From positions 1,178,001 through 1,242,000 of the forward strand of contig CAWCYZ010000004.1 of the NCBI GenBank assembly GCA_963799925.1: a stretch of 64,000 nt of DNA, written 5' to 3'. Shown here piece after piece: positions 10,272 to 19,312 of this stretch. This DNA is from DATBQN01 sp963799925 (GTDB lineage: Bacteria; Acidobacteriota; Thermoanaerobaculia; Multivoradales; UBA5704). A program made the position numbers and the translations under genes. The first letter of the stretch is position 1, and each line of letters opens with the position of its first letter. Below the pieces are notes generated by a model, which saw nothing but the letters and a program-made list of their open reading frames with translations, had not been told where the DNA came from and ran no database searches.

Positions 10272-11521
10272 AAGGCTCCGATCTCGCGGGCCGCGTCGCG
10301 GTCACCGGGATCGGCGCCGTCACCCCGGTCGGCACCGGCCGGGCCGAGATGTGGGAGAGCCTGCTCGCCGGGCGCTCGGGGTTCTCCCCGGTCGCCTCGT
10401 TCGACACCAGCCGCCACACCGTGCACCTGGGGGCCGAGATCCACGGCTTCCGTCCGGAGGAGCACATGCGGAGGCTCGATCCGGCGCGGCTCGGGCGCGC
10501 CTCGCAGCTCGCCGTCGCCGCCGCGCGGCTCGCCCTGGCCGACGCCGGGCTCGACCCCGACGGCCTCGCCGGCTGGGGCGACCCGGCGCGGGCGGGGGTG
10601 TCGATGGGGACGACCTCCGGCGAGCCGCTCGAGATCGAGCGCTTCGACGACTGCGTCCTCGCCGAGGACCTGGCGCGGGTGGGGCCGGAGTTCATCGCCA
10701 TCTATCCCTGCCACGTGATCGCCGCCCACGTCGCCGCCGAGCTCGGCTTCGAGGGGGTGAACACCATGATCCCGGCCGCCTGCGCCGCCGGCAACTACGC
10801 CATCGCCCACGCCGTCGACGTGCTGCGCGCCGGGCGCGCCGACCTGATGCTCGCCGGCGGCGCCGACTCCTTCTCGCGCATCACCTACACCGGCTTCGCG
10901 CGGCTGGGGGCGATCGCCCCCGAGGTCGTCCAGCCGTTCGACAGGAACCGCAAGGGGATGATCCCGGGCGAGGGGGCGGGCGTCGTGGTGCTCGAGCCCC
11001 TGGCGCGGGCGCTGGCGCGGGGCGCCACGATCTACGCCGAGGTGGCGGGCTACGGCCTCTCCTGCGACGCCCACCACATGACCGCGGCGCACCCCGAGGG
11101 GGACGGCGCGGCGCGGGCGATGCGCCGCGCCCTCGCCGAGAGCGGCCTGGCGCCCGAGGACGTCGACTACATCAGCGCCCACGGCACCGGCACCCCGACC
11201 AACGACCGGCTGGAGACGATCGCCGTCAAGCGGGTCTTCGGCGACGCCGCCCGGCGCGTCCCCATCAGCTCGGTCAAGTCGATGCTCGGCCACACCATGG
11301 GCGCCGCCTCGGCGATCGAGGCGGCGGTGTGCGCGCTCGCGATCGCGACCGACCGCATCCCGCCGACGATGAACCTGGTCGAGCCCGACCCCGAGTGCGA
11401 CCTCGACTACGTCCCCAACGCCGCCCGCGAGCGGCGGGTCGGCGTCGCCATGAACAACGCCTATGCGTTCGGCGGCAACAATGCCTCGCTGATCCTCAAG
11501 AAGCACGAGGCGGCGTCGTGA
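10268..11521 (+). CDS. Beta-ketoacyl-ACP synthase, FabF/type II PKS KS-alpha-like
   Basis: The protein has 417 residues with a TTG start overlapping the ACP stop. The full catalytic triad is present: Cys172 in IPAACAAGNY, His306 in SAHGTGTP and His343 in SMLGHTMGAA. The C-terminal NNAYAFGGNNASLIL is typical of condensing enzymes. It should catalyse decarboxylative condensation of malonyl-ACP with an acyl chain. Its immediate partner is a catalytically dead homologue, the arrangement of KS-alpha/chain-length-factor pairs in type II polyketide and polyene systems rather than of fatty acid synthesis. Confidence 0.88.
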   Translation: MKGSDLAGRVAVTGIGAVTPVGTGRAEMWESLLAGRSGFSPVASFDTSRHTVHLGAEIHGFRPEEHMRRLDPARLGRASQLAVAAARLALADAGLDPDGLAGWGDPARAGVSMGTTSGEPLEIERFDDCVLAEDLARVGPEFIAIYPCHVIAAHVAAELGFEGVNTMIPAACAAGNYAIAHAVDVLRAGRADLMLAGGADSFSRITYTGFARLGAIAPEVVQPFDRNRKGMIPGEGAGVVVLEPLARALARGATIYAEVAGYGLSCDAHHMTAAHPEGDGAARAMRRALAESGLAPEDVDYISAHGTGTPTNDRLETIAVKRVFGDAARRVPISSVKSMLGHTMGAASAIEAAVCALAIATDRIPPTMNLVEPDPECDLDYVPNAARERRVGVAMNNAYAFGGNNASLILKKHEAAS

Positions 11522-12807
11522 GCCAGCGCCGCCGGGTCGTCGTCACCGGCGCCGGCCTGCTCTCGCCCCTGGGCGACGATCCCGCCGGCGTGCACGCGGC
11601 GCTCCTCGCCGGCACCTCCGGCATCGGCCCGATCACCCTCTTCCCGACCGCCGGGATGCGCTGCGCCCAGGGGGGCGAGATCCGCGGCTTCGACGCCGCG
11701 GCCTATCTCGGCGCCGAGCGCAACATCCGTCCGCTCGACCGCCTGAGCCGGCTGGTGGCGGCGGCGGCCGGGCGGGCGCTCGCCGCCTCCGGCTGGACCT
11801 CCGAGCGGGTGGCGGCGGGCGGCGCCAGCCGGGAGATCGGGCTGGTCCTGGGCACCATGTTCTGCGGCCTCCACACCATCGCCGAGTTCGACCGCCGCGG
11901 CATCACCCGCGGGCCGTCCTACATCTCGCCGCTCGACTTCGCCAACACGGTGATCAACGCCGCCGCCGGGCAGACGGCGATCTGGCACGGGCTGACCGGG
12001 GTCAACTCGACGATCGCCGGCGGTGCCGCCTCGGGCCTCCAGGCGCTGGCGGTGGCGGCGGACCTCGTCCGCTCCGGCCGCGCCGACGCCGTCCTCGCCG
12101 GCGGCGCCGACGAGCTCTGCTTCGAGACCTTCTACGGCTTCTACCGCGCCGGGCGGCTCTGCGGCGCGGTCGCGGACGGCGCGGGGGAGCGCCCCATCCC
12201 CTTCGACGCGCGGCGCAACGGCTTCGCGCTCGCCGAAGGGGCGGCGCTCCTCATGCTCGAGGAGGCCGGGGCGGCGGCGGCGCGCGGCGCCCGCGTCCTC
12301 GCCGAGGTGCGCGGGCACGGCTCCGCCTTCGACAGCTCGCGCGGCGAGGACGCGGCGCGGGCGGCGCGGGCCGTCGAGCGCGCCGTCCGCGCCGCCTTGG
12401 CCGACGCCGGCGCCGAGGCGGCCGCGATCGGCTTCGTCAGCGCCGCCGCCAACGGCAGCCCGGAGGGGGACCGCCAAGAAGCGGCCGGGCTCGCGGCCGG
12501 GCTCGCGGCCGGGCTGGGACCGGCCGCCGCCGCGATGCCGGTCGCGGCGCTCAAGGCGATGCTCGGCGAGACGCTCGGCGCCGCCGGCGCGCTGCAGGCG
12601 ATCGACGCGCTCGAGACCTGGCGCGACGGCAACCTCCCCGGCATCCCGGACCTCGAGGCGGAGCCGGGGCTGGGGCTGGCGCTGGCGCGCGAGAGCCGGA
12701 CGATCGGCCGCAGCAGAGATCCGAGCGCCGGGCTCGCCCTCCTCTCCGCCCGCGGCTTCGACGGCGGCGCGACGGCGCTCGTGCTGGCGCCCGGGGATTC
12801 CCCGTGA
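11518..12807 (+). CDS. Ketosynthase-like protein without catalytic residues (chain length factor-like)
   Basis: The protein has 429 residues with a GTG start overlapping the previous stop by 4 nt. The thiolase fold is recognisable (VVVTGAGLLSPLGDD, LAGGADELCFETFYGFY). The nucleophile region reads TIAGGAASG with no Cys, the first His region reads SAAANGSPEG, and the second reads AMLGETLGAAG with Glu in place of His. All three catalytic positions are therefore lost. By analogy it would dimerise with the active ketosynthase and set chain length. Confidence 0.82.
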   Translation: MSQRRRVVVTGAGLLSPLGDDPAGVHAALLAGTSGIGPITLFPTAGMRCAQGGEIRGFDAAAYLGAERNIRPLDRLSRLVAAAAGRALAASGWTSERVAAGGASREIGLVLGTMFCGLHTIAEFDRRGITRGPSYISPLDFANTVINAAAGQTAIWHGLTGVNSTIAGGAASGLQALAVAADLVRSGRADAVLAGGADELCFETFYGFYRAGRLCGAVADGAGERPIPFDARRNGFALAEGAALLMLEEAGAAAARGARVLAEVRGHGSAFDSSRGEDAARAARAVERAVRAALADAGAEAAAIGFVSAAANGSPEGDRQEAAGLAAGLAAGLGPAAAAMPVAALKAMLGETLGAAGALQAIDALETWRDGNLPGIPDLEAEPGLGLALARESRTIGRSRDPSAGLALLSARGFDGGATALVLAPGDSP

Positions 12808-14411
12808 GCCGCCCGTTCCGCGGCCTGCGCGAGCGCCGGCCGGCGGCGTCCTACGACGCGGTCGTCGTCGGCGCCGGGATCGGCGGCCTGATCGCCGCCA
12901 ACCTCCTCGCCCAGGGGGGCCTCTCGGTGCTCCTCGTCGAGCAGCACTACATGGTCGGCGGCTACTGCTCGACCTTCCGCCGCGGCGGCTACACCTTCGA
13001 CGCCGCCACCCACTTCTATCCCCTGCTGGGAAACCCCGACACCCTGACCGGCCGCCTCCTCGCCGAGCTGGGCGTCGAGACCGGCTGGGTGAAGATGGAC
13101 CCGGTCGACACCTTCCACTTTCCCGACGGCACACGCTTCGAGGTCCCCGCCGACTTCGAGACCTACATGGCGCGCCTCAAGGCCGAGTTCCCCGCCGAGG
13201 CCGCGGCGCTCGACGGCTTCTTCGCCCGCGTGCGCGACGCCTATCTCCTCGGGCTCCTCGCCTACTTCCGCGGCCGCGGGGCCGAGCGCCTGGGCGCCCT
13301 GGCGGACCTGACCGTGCGGCAGGTGCTCGACGAGACCTTCCGCGACCCCAAGCTCAAGCTCCTGCTGACCGCCGACTGCCCGCACTGGGGGTCGCCGCCG
13401 GGCCGCACCTCGTTCGTCTTCGACTCGATGCTGCGCCTCTCCTACTTCCTCGGCAACTACTATCCGCGGGGGGCTCGCAGGCCTTCGCCGACGAGCTGGC
13501 GCGCTGCTTCGAGGCGCGCGGCGGCCACATCCTGATGCGCTCGCTGGTGCGCCGGATCGTTCGTCGAGGGCGGCCGCGCGCGGGGCGTCGAGGTCGACGT
13601 GCGGCGGGGCCAGACGGCGAGCCGCGAGCGCGTCGGCGCCGGCGTCGTGGTCTCGAACTCCGACCTGCTGCGGACCCTGGAAGAGATGGTCGGGCGCGAG
13701 CACCTGGCGCCCGGTCTGCTCGACGCGGTGCGCGCCCTGCGGCCGACCTTCCCGTGCTTCCTCACCCACTTGGGCCTGCGCGGCGTGCCCGACGAGGTCC
13801 TGCGCCAGGCGCAGGGCTATTACTGGGACTCCTGGGAGATGGACCGCGTCGGGCTCGACGCCCTGCGCTTCAAGATCTTCGCCCCCACCCTCTACGAGCC
13901 GGCGATGGCGCCGCCCGGCGGCCAGGAGATCGTCGTCCAGAAGGTGCAGGAGCTCGATCACGGCTCGATCGCCGACTGGCCGGCCCACAAGCGGGCGGTC
14001 GAGGCGTTCGTCCTCGACCGCCTGGAGCGGACGATCCCGGGGATCGGCGGGCGGATCGTCGTCTGCGCCAGCGCCTCGGCGCACACCTCCTGGCGCTTCA
14101 CCCTGAACCACCGCGGGGCGATGCTCGGCTGGGAGATGTCGCCCGACCAGCTCGGCGCTCTCCGCCCCGACGTCACGACGCCGGTCGACGGCCTCTACCT
14201 GGTCGGCCACTGGACGCGGCCGGGCGGCGGCATCACCCCGGTGATCGTCTCGGCGGAGCGGGTGGCGCGGCAGATCCTCGCCGGCGGCCGGCGCGCCCTC
14301 TCGGGGGGAGAGGGCGAGGCCCGGCGCGCCGCGCGGGCGATCGACCGCGCGCTCGGCCCCGGCGGCGGCACGCCGCCGCGGCGGGAGACGGCGAGCGCCG
14401 CGGCGTGGTGA
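12804..14411 (+). CDS. CrtI/CrtISO-like FAD-dependent oxidoreductase (two compensating frameshifts)
   Basis: About 535 residues after repair. The N-terminus has the dinucleotide motif VVVGAGIGGLIAANLLAQGG and the family stretch VGGYCSTFRRGGYTFDAATHF. The C-terminus has GLYLVGHWTRPGGGITPV, the usual FAD-closing motif. The frame is lost near 13470, where a G-run seems one G short, and regained near 13560. Relatives desaturate, isomerise or saturate polyenes (phytoene desaturase, carotenoid isomerase, retinol saturase). In this operon a polyene acyl chain or product is a plausible substrate. The start GTG overlaps the previous stop. Confidence 0.75.
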
Positions 14412-14452
14412 CGAGCGCCACGAGCCGGAGCCATGCAGAGGAGAGAGAGCCC

Positions 14453-16264
14453 ATGCCGGAGCACTTCGACGTCCTGATCGTGGGCGGGGGCTTAGCCGGC
14501 CTCACCCTCGCCCGCCAGCTGCTGCTCAACTCGGACAAGACGATCCTGCTCGTCGACCGCCGCGCCGAGCTGCCGCCCGCCAAGCAGAAGGTGGGCGAGG
14601 CGACGGTGCAGATGAGCGGCTACTACTACGGCAAGGTGCTCGACCTCGAGGAGTACCTGCTCCAGGAGCACTACCTCAAGTACAACCTCCGCTTCTATTG
14701 GAACCCCGGCCCGGACGGCCGCGTCGACGGCGGTCCGGCGACGCGCTACGAGGAGGTCAGCCAGTCCTACATCCGGTCGATCTCGAACATCCCGACCTAC
14801 CAGCTCGACCGCAACAAGTTCGAGGCCGAGGTGCTCTCCCGCAACCGCGAGAGCGCCAACTTCACCTTCCTCGCCCCCACCGCCGACCTCGAGATCGACC
14901 TCGCCGAGGACGACGGCCCGCACGCCTTCCGCTGCCGGCACGAGGGGAAGGAGATCGCCGGCACCGCCGGCTGGGTGGTCGACGCCTCCGGCCGCGGCCG
15001 GGTGCTCGCCAAGCGGCACGAGCTCGCCCGCGAGAGCCCGGTCCATCATGGGACGACCTTCTTCTGGGTCGAGGGGCTGCTCGACATCGAGCGGCTGACC
15101 GACCTCACGCCCCAGGAGCGCCGCGTCCACTCCAACCGGAGCGCCCTCGGCCACCTGCCGCCCTTCTTGGCCACCAACCATTTCTGCGGCGAGGGCTACT
15201 GGTTCTGGACCATCCCGCTCCACGGCATCACCAGCCTGGGCCTCGTCTACGACAACCGCATCGTGCCGCGCGAGGAGGTGGCGACGCCCGAGAAGGCGAT
15301 CGAGTGGATCTGCCGCCGCCATCCGCTCTTCGCCCGCGACCTGCCGCGGCGCCGGATCGTCGACCAGAGCGGCTTCGTCTGCTTCGCCCACGACTGCGTG
15401 CAGACGCTCTCCGCCCAGCGCTGGGCGATGTGCGGCGAGGCCTGCCGCTTCTCCGACCCGCTCTACAGCCCCGGCGGCGACCTCATCTCGATGTACAACA
15501 CGCTGATCGTCGACGCCATCCTGACCGAGGACCGCTCGCGCCTGCCGGGGAAGGTGCGGCTCTACGAGCAGCTCGCGCGCTCGATCTACGAGGCCTATCT
15601 GCCGAGCTTCGCGGTCTCCTACGAGACCCTGGGCGATCAGGAGACCTTCTCGCTGCGCTACGTCTGGGAGCTCGCGATCTACTTCGGCTTCTACGTCTTC
15701 CCCTTCATCAACGACCTCTTCACCGACCCCACCTTCGGGCCGGGGTTCCTGCGCCGCTTCGCGCGCCTGGGGCCGATCAACCGCCGCCTCCACGAGCTCC
15801 TCCTCGGCTTCTATCGCTGGAAGAAGGAGCATCCGGCGCCGCCGGCCGCGGGGCCGGTGTTCTTCGAGTTCACCGAGTTCGGCCACCTGAAGGCCGCCGA
15901 GGCCTGCTTCTACCGGGTCGGCGTCTCGTCGAGCGAGGCGCGGCGGGTGCTCGACGACCAGCTCGAGAACCTGGAGGACCTGGCGCGGCAGATCGCCGCC
16001 CATATCGCGGCGGTCGTGACCGGCGACCCGCGGGCGCTCTCCGCCGCCTACGTCGGCGGCCTCGACCTCGACCGGCTGGCCTTCGATCCCGCGGCGATGG
16101 CCGAGCGCCTGGCGGCCTGCCCGGCGGACGGGCCGGAGTACGCCTGGCGCCTCCCCATGCCGTCGCTGGCGCGCTTCCGCGGCGAGCCGCTGCCGGCGGC
16201 CGGGAGCGCGGCCGAAGCCGAGGAGCCGGAGGGCGTCCGCGCCGGCATGGGAGGGGCGCGGTGA
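14453..16264 (+). CDS. Flavin-dependent halogenase-like FAD oxidoreductase
   Basis: The protein has 603 residues, start 41 nt after the previous stop. It begins with FAD motif VGGGLAG (residues 10-16), then KVGEAT (46-51) as in tryptophan-type halogenases, and WFWTIP at 250-255, which matches the WxWxIP halogenase signature. Lys76 in HYLKYNLRF lies about where halogenases have their catalytic lysine. The C-terminal ~200 residues have no motif I can name. It could chlorinate or brominate a polyene product, or be a dehydrogenase of the same superfamily; sequence alone cannot decide. Confidence 0.68.
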   Translation: MPEHFDVLIVGGGLAGLTLARQLLLNSDKTILLVDRRAELPPAKQKVGEATVQMSGYYYGKVLDLEEYLLQEHYLKYNLRFYWNPGPDGRVDGGPATRYEEVSQSYIRSISNIPTYQLDRNKFEAEVLSRNRESANFTFLAPTADLEIDLAEDDGPHAFRCRHEGKEIAGTAGWVVDASGRGRVLAKRHELARESPVHHGTTFFWVEGLLDIERLTDLTPQERRVHSNRSALGHLPPFLATNHFCGEGYWFWTIPLHGITSLGLVYDNRIVPREEVATPEKAIEWICRRHPLFARDLPRRRIVDQSGFVCFAHDCVQTLSAQRWAMCGEACRFSDPLYSPGGDLISMYNTLIVDAILTEDRSRLPGKVRLYEQLARSIYEAYLPSFAVSYETLGDQETFSLRYVWELAIYFGFYVFPFINDLFTDPTFGPGFLRRFARLGPINRRLHELLLGFYRWKKEHPAPPAAGPVFFEFTEFGHLKAAEACFYRVGVSSSEARRVLDDQLENLEDLARQIAAHIAAVVTGDPRALSAAYVGGLDLDRLAFDPAAMAERLAACPADGPEYAWRLPMPSLARFRGEPLPAAGSAAEAEEPEGVRAGMGGAR

Positions 16265-17801
16265 GCGGCGAGCCGACGCCCGAGCGGCCGCCGGCTGAGC
16301 CCTCTACTTGATCTGGCGCCGGATCCGGCGCCGGATCTGGCGCCGGGGCTGGCCCCGGATCTGGCGCCCGGACCTGGCGCCCGGGCTCGAGCGCGCCTTC
16401 GCCTTCCTGCCCGAGGAGCGCTGCTGCCGGCTGCCGGTCGAGGGGAGCCTGCCCGCGTTCGTCCGCGGCAGCTACTACCTGAACGGCCCCGCCCGCTTCC
16501 GCCGCGGCGGCCTCGCCTACCGCCACTGGCTGGACGGCGACGGCATGGTCGCGGCCCTCCACTTCGACGGCGACCCGGAGGGGGTCCGCTTCGTCAACCG
16601 CTTCGTGCGGAGCGCCAAGTGGGAGGCCGAGGAGGCGGCGGGCGAGGCGCTCTTCCGCACCTTCGGCACCGCCTTCCCCGGCGACCGGCTGCTGCGCGGC
16701 CTGGCGCTCGAATCCCCGGTCAACGTCAGCGCCTATCCCTACGGCGGCGCCGTCCTCGCCCTGGGCGAGCAGGGCCTCCCCTGGGAGCTCGATCCGGCGA
16801 CGCTCGAGACCCGCGGCCCCTTCACCTTCGGCGGCGGCTTGAACCCGCTGTCGCCCTTCGCGGCGCATCCCAAGATCGACCCGGAGACGGGCGAGCTCTT
16901 CAACTTCGGCATCTCCTTCTCGCGCCAGCAGCCCCTCTTGAACCTCTACCGCTTCGACGCCGCCGGGCGCCTCGTCTATCGCCGCCGCCTGCCGCTCGAG
17001 CACGCCGCGTCGCTCCACGACTTCTGCCTGACGCCGCGCCACGCCGTCTTCTATCTCGCCCCCTACCTCGTCGACATGGAGGCCCTCTCGCGCGACGGGC
17101 GGACGCTCATGGAGTCGCTCTCCTGGCAGCCGGAGCGGGGGAGCCGCCTCCTGGTCGTTTCCCGCGACACCGGCGAGCCGGTCGCCAGCGTCCCCATCGG
17201 CGAGCGCTACAGCCTGCACACGATCAACGGCTGGGAGGAGGGCGGCCGGCTGACCGTCGACGTCCTCGAGCTCGACCGTCCGGTCTACGACCAGTACCAG
17301 GAGATCCCGCACCTCTTCGCCGAGGTGGCGTGCGGCCGGCCGGTGCGCTTCGTCGTCGACCTGGCGCGGGGCGAGCTCGCGGAGCGCCACGAGATCGCCT
17401 ACGACCGCGCCCCCGACTTCCCGGCGATCGATCCGCGCCGCCTCGGGCGCCCCTACGACGACCTCTGGCTCCTCGGCATCTCGGGCCGGGGCAAGGCGGG
17501 ACGGAAGTTCTTCGACGAGATCGTCCGCCTCGCCTGGTCGCGACCCGACGCCGCCGACCTCTGGCGGGCGCCGGCCGGCTCCTATCTGGGAGGCGAGCCG
17601 GCCTTCGTGGGCGATCCGGACGACCCGAGCGAGAGCCGCGCCGGTGTCATCATCTGCCAGCGCTTCGACGCCGACCGCGAGGCGAGCTCCTTCCTAGTCT
17701 TCGACGCCCGCGACCTCGCCCGCGGCCCCATCGCCGAGCTGCCCCTCGCCACGCCCCTCCACCTCGGCTTCCACGCCGTCTTCGCCCCCGCCGAGCGCTG
17801 A
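16261..17801 (+). CDS. Carotenoid-cleavage oxygenase (RPE65/CCO family)
   Basis: The core of about 480 residues has all four iron-binding histidines in context: AAHPKIDPETGE, SLHDFCLTP, SLHTINGWEEGG and LGFHAVF. It is therefore probably an active non-haem Fe(II) dioxygenase that splits a double bond of a polyene or stilbene-like substrate. The likely start is GTG 16261, overlapping the previous stop like the other genes of this operon. That frame stops at 16310, and two +1 slips in a 12-bp repeat would be needed to join the core. The uninterrupted frame instead starts at TTG 16308. No phytoene synthase or GGPP synthase is present in the window. Confidence 0.82.
16310..16388 (+). repeat. 12-bp tandem repeat encoding DLAP units
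   Basis: Imperfect tandem copies of GATCTGGCGCCG lie at the 5' end of the oxygenase gene. In one frame they read DLAP-DPAP-DLAP-GLAP-DLAP, and in the frame of the core enzyme the last copy reads DLAPGLERAF. Unit length is a multiple of three, so expansion keeps the frame, while the two apparent 1-nt slips change it. Confidence 0.6.
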
Positions 17802-17850
17802 GGCTCGGGCCGCGGCCGCGGGCGCGGACCCGAACGGAATATCCTTCGTC

Positions 17851-17960
17851 CTGTCATCCTGAACGAAGTGAAGGACCTGGGCGGGGGCAGCCTCGAAGTC
17901 CAACGGATTCCGAGACTTGGACGTTCCCGCCGCCAGATCCTTCGCTTCGCTCAGGATGAC
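17851..17960. repeat. Dispersed repeat as an inverted pair, copy b
   Basis: The left end reads TGTCATCCTGAACGAAGTGA and the right end is the reverse complement of TGTCATCCTGAGCGAAGCGA, with about 60 bp between. It looks like a small non-autonomous element or a strong cruciform just after the oxygenase gene. Confidence 0.75.
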
Positions 17961-18085
17961 AATGGAAGGTATGAGCGCAGTGGAGCACGAATCGAGGACG
18001 CCTGGGGCTGGCGGGCCGTCCGTGAGCCGTACGAGTCGAAGACAAGGCTCGCCCGGCGCGGCGAGAGGCCCCCACCTCGTGCGGC

Positions 18086-18432
18086 AAGCGTTCCCGCGAC
18101 CGCGAGAGCCTCTCGCGCGGCGCGTAAGGCTTACCCGAGCCCGCGAGAGGCTCTCATCCCGCGCGGTAGCCCTTCCCGCGACGGTGAGAGCCTCTCGCGA
18201 CGCCCGATACGCGTTCCCGGGCGCTTGTAAGCCTCTCGCGACGCCGGGTAGGCGTTCCGCGGCGTCTATAAGCCTCTCGCGGCGCCGGGTAAGCGTTCCG
18301 CGGCGTCTGTAAGCCTCTCGCAACGCCGGGTAAGCGTTCCGCGGCGTCTGTAAGCCTCTCGCGGCGAGTGTAAGCGCTGCCGAGGCCATCGCAAGCGTCT
18401 CGTGCCGGGTGGAAGCGCCTTCCGTTCTCCGC
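18086..18432. repeat. Phased ~20.5-bp repeat array 2
   Basis: Seventeen units begin at 18086, 18106, 18126, 18147, 18167, 18188, 18208, 18229, 18250, 18270, 18291, 18311, 18332, 18352, 18372, 18393 and 18413. Spacing alternates between 20 and 21 bp. In the centre two unit types alternate, AAGCCTCTCGCGRCGCCGGG and AAGCGTTCCGCGGCGTCTG, giving a 41-bp super-repeat. Earlier units include palindromes such as CGCGAGAGCCTCTCGCG. The 20/21 alternation argues against a coding repeat. No gene is seen between 17802 and 18592. Confidence 0.8.
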
Positions 18433-18520
18433 GGGCTCTCGCCCGGCACCTCGGACGCCGAGGGCGACCGTGAACTCGACCGCCATCCGCCGGGCATGGA
18501 CGGTGCTCGTGAATTAAAAA

Positions 18521-19133
18521 GCAATCCCCCGGCTTTGCCGGGGGACTCCTAAAGTTTGACGTTTCCGGGAACAGGCGACAGAACTCCCTCTCGTGAACCG
18601 CTCAAGGTCTTCCGAGAGGGAGTCAGATGGACAACAACGAAGCCTAAGCCACACGAGATGGGAGTGCAAGTTCCACGTAGTGTTCATCCCGAAGTACCGT
18701 CGCAGGGCGCTGTACGCCGAGCTACGGCAACACCTTGGGGAGGTATTCCGAGAACTCGCGGCGCAGAGGCAGAGCCGCATCGAAGAAGGACACCTGCTCA
18801 GCGACCATGTCCATATGCTGATCTCGATTCCCCCGAAGTACGCGGTGGCGCAGGTGGTGGGCTACCTCAAGGGGAAGAGCGCGATCCATGTCGCCAGGTC
18901 GTACGTCGGGAAGCGGCGAGATTTCCGGGGCCAGCACTTCTGGGCGCGAGGGTACTTCGTTTCAACCGTAGGTCGAGACGAGCAAGCAGTGCGCCAGTAC
19001 ATCCAGCAGCAGGAGGTCGAAGACCGGAGGCTCGATCAGTTGCAACTTCTATCGTAGCCGCCTTTAGGCGGCTCAGGATTCAAACCGCTTTGAGCGGTTC
19101 ACATCTTTCAAGCCTCCGGCTTTGCCGGAGGTA
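18521..19133 (+). mobile_element. IS200/IS605-family insertion sequence
   Basis: The left end carries a hairpin CCCCCGGCTTTGCCGGGGG at 18526-18544. The right end carries three hairpins: 19057-19072 (GCCGCC/GGCGGC), 19083-19099 (AACCGC/GCGGTT) and 19113-19131 (CCTCCGGC/GCCGGAGG). Between them lies one Y1 transposase. Subterminal hairpins without terminal inverted repeats are the hallmark of IS200. No TnpB is present. Exact ends are uncertain by some bases. Confidence 0.85.
18593..19057 (+). CDS. tnpA: IS200-type Y1 transposase TnpA
   Basis: The protein has 154 residues, typical for TnpA. The HUH motif is in SDHVHMLISIPP, and the catalytic Tyr is in AVRQYIQQQE. CKFHVVFIPKYRRRAL is the usual N-terminal signature. 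The GTG at 18593 is the first in-frame start. The stop lies at the first right-end hairpin. It cuts and joins single-stranded element ends during replication. Confidence 0.92.
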   Translation: MNRSRSSERESDGQQRSLSHTRWECKFHVVFIPKYRRRALYAELRQHLGEVFRELAAQRQSRIEEGHLLSDHVHMLISIPPKYAVAQVVGYLKGKSAIHVARSYVGKRRDFRGQHFWARGYFVSTVGRDEQAVRQYIQQQEVEDRRLDQLQLLS

Positions 19134-19276
19134 TCTGACTCTTGCCGCCCACCTCGGCTCTGGTATGGACCCGAACGGTGCTCAGGCTCCGCCCCCGTCG
19201 GGGGCACACGGTTCGGCTACGCCGCCTACCATGCCGCCATCGGATCTCGGCTGTGGCCGTGCGAAATCCTCTGAGT

Positions 19277-19299
19277 TGTCATCCTGAGCGAGAGCGAAG
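19277..19299 (+). repeat. Dispersed repeat copy c, left part, split by IS110
   Basis: TGTCATCCTGAGCGAGAGCG is followed by AAG and then the insertion sequence. The other part of the same copy resumes at 20725-20772 (GAAGGACCTGGGCGG… to CGAGATCGATTCGCCGGG). Between the IS200 right end and this copy (19134-19276) I see no gene, only a hairpin CCCCCGTCGGGGG near 19194. Confidence 0.75.
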
Positions 19300-19312
19300 A
19301 ATGGAATGAGAA

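Noticed and set aside
10187..14210. Long open frames opposite the polyketide operon
   Set aside because: They mirror genuine genes and arise from the high third-position GC; their products are low-complexity and match no family.
9948..17801. Classical carotenoid biosynthesis cluster
   Set aside because: CrtI-like and cleavage enzymes occur, but no prenyl synthase, phytoene synthase or cyclase; ACP and ketosynthases dominate.
18521..19133. IS605 element with TnpB or omega RNA
   Set aside because: Only a Y1 transposase is present; no RuvC-type TnpB gene lies in or beside the element.
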